A stretch of 64,000 nt of DNA from positions 1-64,000 of the forward strand of contig WRCN01000001.1 in the NCBI GenBank assembly GCA_009783885.1. Reading direction: 5' to 3'. The notes below the pieces were generated by a model that was not told the DNA's origin, made no database searches, and worked only from the letters and a program-made list of their open reading frames with translations. This DNA comes from Bacteroidales bacterium (GTDB taxonomy: Bacteria > Bacteroidota > Bacteroidia > Bacteroidales > P3). Positions 60,901-64,000 of the stretch are shown one piece after another. Numbering within the stretch: position 1 is the stretch's first letter; every line of letters starts with the position of its first letter. Made by a program: the position numbers and the translations under genes.

Positions 60901-62236
60901 CACATGGCAAGATGGAACAAGCTTTGGCAGTCTTTCAGCAAGCACAAACTACTATGTTTATGCCCGTTCAAAGGAAAATATTAGCCACAATGCCGGTAAT
61001 ACGTCAGTAAGTGCAGTCATCACCACACTTTCTATGCCGACTTTCGGAATTACCTTGAGCCAAAATGGCACACACACATTTACTGCGGAGACTTTTGGTT
61101 ACAACGTACCAACACCGCTTTCCGTAACCATTACCAACACCGGAAATCAGCCAACAGGTGTGTTGAATATTGTTTTGAGCGGAACGAGTGCAAGTAGCTT
61201 TACACTTTCCAAAACATCTATCTCCACCATTGCTGTGAGTGATTCCGATAATTTTACCGTTGTGCCCAATACCGGTCTTGCTGTTGGAGTTTATACAGAA
61301 ACGGTTACAGTTAGTGGGGAGAATGGTATTTCTGGAACATTCAATGTGAGCTTCACAGTGGATAAAGCAAACGGTGCAACAGTAGAAGCGCCAATTGTTG
61401 CAAGTCAAACCCACAACAGTATTATGGTTAACACTGTTGCAGCTCCCGGTAACGGACAAACCGTAGAATATGCTATTCACACAACCAATACTGCAACCGC
61501 CAAGTCAACCTTGACGTGGCAAACAGGTACAACGTTTGACGCTCTTTCGGCAAGTACAACGTATTACGTTTATGCTCGTTCGGCTATTCATCACCATTAC
61601 CATGCAGGTGATCATTCGGTGAGTGCAGCTATCACAACACTTGCTGTGCCAACTTATGGCATTGTGCTAAGCCAAAGTGGAACCTATACATTTACAGATG
61701 CAAATTATGGCTATGTTGCACAAACACCGCTTTCAGTAATGATTATCAACACTGAAAATCAACCAACGGGTGAATTGACTATTGCTTTAAGCGGAGCGGA
61801 TGCAAATGATTTTACACTTTCAAAAACTGTTGTTCCCAGTATCTCTGCGGATAATATTGATGATTTCACAGTTGTCCCCAAAACAGGTCTTGCTGTTCGA
61901 ACTTACACGGCAACCGTTACCGTTAGTGGTGGAAATGATATTTCCGAAACGTTCAATGTAAGTTTCACCGTAACAGATGATGGTGTTGCTATTTCCGACC
62001 TCGAAAAAGGCGCTATACTGAAAGTTTATCCGAATCCTGTGTTTGATGGCAAATTAGTTGTGGAAATTCCGAACAACGTTGAAAGCGAGATGATTCAAAT
62101 TTATGATTTTTCAGGAAAATTAGTGTTGACGCGCGTTGCTAACCATCCGAAAACTGAAATCAATATTTCGCATTTGCCAGATGGCACATATATTCTGAAA
62201 ATTGGCGCTGTTTCGACAAAAATCGTGAAAAGATAA
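57968..62236 (+). CDS. Secreted M6-family metalloprotease with Ig-like repeats and T9SS sorting domain
   Basis: A 1422-residue exported protease. Signal peptide to about residue 22; N-terminal region and M6 (InhA/immune inhibitor A-like) peptidase domain (about 140-440) with the zinc motif VAHEMGHSLL (His323, Glu324, His327), followed by LPDFY and the met-turn-like CLMASGSW; adhesion/jelly-roll parts (about 545-815); two and a half copies of a 203-residue repeat (about 822-1335) with GYxxPxPLSVTIxNTGNQ; and a type A T9SS sorting domain (about 1345-1422, LKVYPNPV ... IYDFSGKLVLTR ... LPDGTYILKI). Probably released or anchored at the surface to degrade host or food protein. Confidence 0.93.
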   Translation: MKKYFLFVFTTLFFVTQHVFAVPANPTPDNYTLPDGSVITLLQRGDEFVNWVTTLDGFTLLLNKDGFFEYAIQDQAGDLTLSDVRAHNESKRMVEERSFVANLPQGLSYSSFQIETMLELRGVREDFLRQKIDDDAQRMSGVVCTGNVRVPIILVGFQDRAFTTPKAHYEMLFNQLNLTSTPYGTVPGSLRDYFSSVSNGTLDVQVDVFGPYTMPNNLLHYSISGDCPGAGGQHRTLARLALDSAFHRGGADLASYNVTSVHIIFAGYGRENGASTCPSIWSHMSSIASPNTYNGKTFTNYSVSPEFRGTSGSNITYIGVVAHEMGHSLLLLPDFYSVGASCVDLGSWCLMASGSWNDNGRTPPKISAYGRVASGWVPEVTLSTPANITLPNPVTTDAVYRINTTTNNEYFLLENRQQTGWDAFIPSSGMLIYHTDRANTAALNDWTNNRVLSTCSRRRYYIKQAGCATTNGCNTGTGWTNRVNDPWPRSTFTEFTDNSTPNARSWAGANTAKPVTEITTNTTARTVSFKFMGGDITTPDAELSEFVDLLAVIPSTEANNLDIKVRLRNGGVTFTSASIAWSVNGVAQTPYLWSGSLANGAETVVTLGTINLTSGSHTISATVAVAGDLNPTNNTVSKIVKVVIPFFTENWEGSTTGWTFQNGTQTNKWQVGTAASNGGSRSAYISNDNGTSNTYSITSTSTVHLYRDITFPASTDSFDLYFDVRCMGEPHSSGGTPWDYMEVRIVATSVTPAAGTLLTQGTSFGRYFEIGSWQNISQALPPSYSNTTQRLVFSWRNDNTVGTQPPAAIDNIILASRTISSIYSISLSQTGTHTFTGANFGYSAPAPLSVTIANTGNQATGTLNIALSGTNPNDFTLSKTSITNIAAPGTDNFTVVPKTALAVGTYTATVTVSGSNSISGTFNVSFTVNKANGAAVSMPTVASRTHDSITVNTVSTPSNGQTVEYAIHTTNTAAASSLTWQDGTSFGSLSASTNYYVYARSKENISHNAGNTSVSAVITTLSMPTFGITLSQNGTHTFTAETFGYNVPTPLSVTITNTGNQPTGVLNIVLSGTSASSFTLSKTSISTIAVSDSDNFTVVPNTGLAVGVYTETVTVSGENGISGTFNVSFTVDKANGATVEAPIVASQTHNSIMVNTVAAPGNGQTVEYAIHTTNTATAKSTLTWQTGTTFDALSASTTYYVYARSAIHHHYHAGDHSVSAAITTLAVPTYGIVLSQSGTYTFTDANYGYVAQTPLSVMIINTENQPTGELTIALSGADANDFTLSKTVVPSISADNIDDFTVVPKTGLAVRTYTATVTVSGGNDISETFNVSFTVTDDGVAISDLEKGAILKVYPNPVFDGKLVVEIPNNVESEMIQIYDFSGKLVLTRVANHPKTEINISHLPDGTYILKIGAVSTKIVKR
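60440..61972 (+). repeat. Tandem ~610-bp coding repeats in the M6 protease gene
   Basis: Copies begin at 60440, 61049 and 61661 (periods 609 and 612); the third is a half copy. Each encodes an SLSQxGTHTF strand, the LSVTIxNTGNQ region and, in full copies, a YAIHTTNTA fibronectin-like module. Divergence between copies is moderate. Confidence 0.9.
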
Positions 62237-62273
62237 CTATAAATTTAGATATTTAATCAAAAATAATCAACAC

Positions 62274-64000
62274 ATGAGAAAAAATTTTTTACTAGTATTT
62301 GTATCCTTGTTTTTTGCTGTACAACATGCTTTTGCTGTACCGGCGAATCCGATTCCGGATAATTATACCTTACCGGATGGTTCGGTAATTACTCTTCAAC
62401 AAAGAGGCGATGAATTAGTGAATTGGGTAACTACGCTTGATGGTTTTACCTTATTGCTTAATTCAGATGGCTTTTTTGAATATGCGATTCGAGACCAAGC
62501 AGGCAATTTAACACTATCCGGTGTGCGTGCACATAATGAATCGAAACGTACGGCAGAGGAACGAAGTTTTGTAGCTAATTTACCAGAAGGATTGAGTTTT
62601 AGTTCATTTCAGATTGAAACCATACTTGAATTTCGCGGACTCAGAGAGGAATTTTTGCTAAAAAACGACGATGAACAGTACCGCATGTCGGGGGTTGTGT
62701 GCACAGGAAATATACGCATACCGATTATTTTGGTCGGATTTCCAGATAGAACATTCACTACACCAAAAGAACAGTTCGAAATGCTGTTCAATCAACTAAA
62801 CTTAACCAGCATAGCAGGTGGGACAGTCCCGGGTAGTTTGCGGGATTATTTTTTAAGCAATTCCTCCGGAAAATTAGACTTGCAAGTCGATGTTTTTGGT
62901 CCATATACTATGCCAAATAACATACTCCATTATTCGATTTCAGGAGATTGTCCCGGCGCGGGCGGGCAACACCGCACGTTGGCTCGCTTGGCGCTAGATT
63001 CGGCATTTCACAGAGGTGGTGCAGACTTAGCCAGCTATAATGTGACCTCTGTGCATATTATTTTTGCCGGTTATGGTAGAGAAAATGGGTCAAGTACTTG
63101 TCCCTCAATATGGTCACACATGTCAAGTATTGCAAGTCCTAACACTTACAACGGAAAAACATTCACTAACTATTCTGTCTCTCCTGAATTTCGTGGTACC
63201 AGTGGGTCAAATATTACCTATATCGGTGTTGTTGCCCATGAATTGGGACATTCTTTATTGAATTTACCCGATTTTTACAATACAGGTACGGGTACTGTCG
63301 TAGATATAGGTGCTTGGTGCCTTATGGCGAGCGGATCGTGGGGAGATAATGGACGTACACCTGCACGTATTTCGGCGTATGGTCGCGTTGCTGCCGGCTG
63401 GGTATCGGAAATAACTTTATCGACGCCGGTAGATATTATTTTACCCAATCCTACCGCAACTGACATCGTTTATCGTATCAATACAACTACCCCTAATGAC
63501 TACTTTTTGTTAGAAAACCGTCAAAAAACAGCTTGGGATGCCTCTATTCCCAGCAGTGGCATGTTGATTTATCATACGAGAAGAACCAGTTCCGATCTTT
63601 CGGTATGGAACAACAATAGAGTTAATGCTACTGCTAACAATCGCAGGTATTATATAAAACAAGCAGGTTGTGAAACGGCTAATGGTTGCCGTACAGGAAC
63701 GGGTTGGACTAATCGTGTAAATGATCCATGGCCTCGAAGTACCTTTACGGAATTTACAGATAATTCAACGCCTAATGCAAGATCATGGGCAGGTGCTAAC
63801 ACTGAAAAACCTGTTACAGAAATTACACACAACACCTCAGCAAGAACCGTTTCGTTCAAGTTTATGGGTGGAGGTCCTCCAAGGTGGGATATAGCCATGA
63901 ATCGGAGCGGTACACACACATTCAGGAATGCCCGCTATGGTTACGAAATCTATGAACCACTTTCAGTTACAATTACCAATGAAGGAAATCAGCCGACGGG
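62274..64000 (+). CDS. Second M6-family metalloprotease, tandem paralogue, 3' end outside the window
   Basis: Open from the ATG at 62274 to the window edge, 575 codons. Signal peptide (RKNFLLVFVSLFFAVQHAFA) and M6 domain closely match the upstream gene, with HELGHSLLNLPDFY (zinc motif near residue 322) and CLMASGSW; the end enters the same SGTHTF ... PLSVTITNEGNQPTG repeat. Differences include GTVVDIGAW for CVDLGSW and another insert near 63590. The 37-base gap to the first gene has no clear promoter, so they may be co-transcribed. Confidence 0.92.
   Translation, partial: MRKNFLLVFVSLFFAVQHAFAVPANPIPDNYTLPDGSVITLQQRGDELVNWVTTLDGFTLLLNSDGFFEYAIRDQAGNLTLSGVRAHNESKRTAEERSFVANLPEGLSFSSFQIETILEFRGLREEFLLKNDDEQYRMSGVVCTGNIRIPIILVGFPDRTFTTPKEQFEMLFNQLNLTSIAGGTVPGSLRDYFLSNSSGKLDLQVDVFGPYTMPNNILHYSISGDCPGAGGQHRTLARLALDSAFHRGGADLASYNVTSVHIIFAGYGRENGSSTCPSIWSHMSSIASPNTYNGKTFTNYSVSPEFRGTSGSNITYIGVVAHELGHSLLNLPDFYNTGTGTVVDIGAWCLMASGSWGDNGRTPARISAYGRVAAGWVSEITLSTPVDIILPNPTATDIVYRINTTTPNDYFLLENRQKTAWDASIPSSGMLIYHTRRTSSDLSVWNNNRVNATANNRRYYIKQAGCETANGCRTGTGWTNRVNDPWPRSTFTEFTDNSTPNARSWAGANTEKPVTEITHNTSARTVSFKFMGGGPPRWDIAMNRSGTHTFRNARYGYEIYEPLSVTITNEGNQPT

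Noticed and set aside
60440..61972. CRISPR-like or phage repeat array
   Set aside because: The repeats are about 610 bp, coding and in frame; no short direct repeats with spacers were seen anywhere.

Overview
The window reads as chromosome of a member of the Bacteroidota, most likely order Bacteroidales. Evidence: AT-rich intergenic DNA; about 28 promoters of the TAnnTTTG (-7) type close in front of genes; typical Bacteroidales families (DUF4290-MurA, PorD-RecN, the T9SS plug protein, HYC_CC_PP plus TonB receptor, PopT/DUF368); and an Asp-type MurA. No tRNA, rRNA, CRISPR array, prophage or complete insertion sequence was seen.

Layout. 1-7.5 kb: start of uvrA, peptide deformylase, a fused SpmA/SpmB-like membrane protein, then a tight run of T9SS plug protein, ECF sigma factor, anchored accessory protein and periplasmic helix-rich protein, followed by a SurA-like lipoprotein and SurA. 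7.5-18 kb: MoxR ATPase, RNase HII, a DUF3352 protein, LD-carboxypeptidase, QueA, RuvC, a leftward greA-HIT-DUF1801 group, ArgS and a SpoU-type rRNA methyltransferase. 18-29 kb: butyrate kinase, an SLC13/TrkA-C permease, MiaA, the porD-recN-TPR-popT operon and a PIF1-like helicase. 29-39 kb (accessory): a lamin-tail secreted protein, a frameshifted nuclease-toxin remnant, Pgi, a Cys-rich protein with a TonB receptor, and two acyltransferases resembling the glycine/ornithine-lipid pair separated by a lipoprotein with a GC-rich hypervariable-looking 3' end. 39-50 kb: DUF4290-murA, an outer-membrane protein, rplM-rpsI-rpsB, HolA, a small secreted protein behind a sigma-54-like promoter, an NtrC-type regulator and topoisomerase IV subunit A. 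50-64 kb: sirtuin, a frameshifted outer-membrane beta-barrel, a U32 protein, a three-gene envelope operon, a uridine-kinase-like protein and two tandem M6 metalloproteases. The first M6 protein is complete with three Ig-like repeats and a T9SS sorting tail; the second runs off the window.

How the genes connect. A type IX secretion theme recurs: plug protein, PorD, probable cargo (lamin-tail protein, two M6 proteases) and an ECF sigma gene overlapping the plug gene. SurA and the SurA-like lipoprotein would serve outer-membrane biogenesis.

Most interesting signals. (1) Palindromic, repeat-like tracts lie in frame inside the coding regions of an NtrC-type regulator, RuvC and ArgS, with a related low-complexity tract at the start of a U32 protein, while repeats of several families also sit between genes. 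(2) The FISUMP-type lipoprotein has a GC-rich 3' end that looks like the variable region of a diversity-generating retroelement target. (3) A small secreted protein has a sigma-54-like promoter with two tandem palindromes about 100-120 bp upstream and a sigma-54 activator gene next door. (4) Two genes are broken by what looks like loss of one A from an A5 run.
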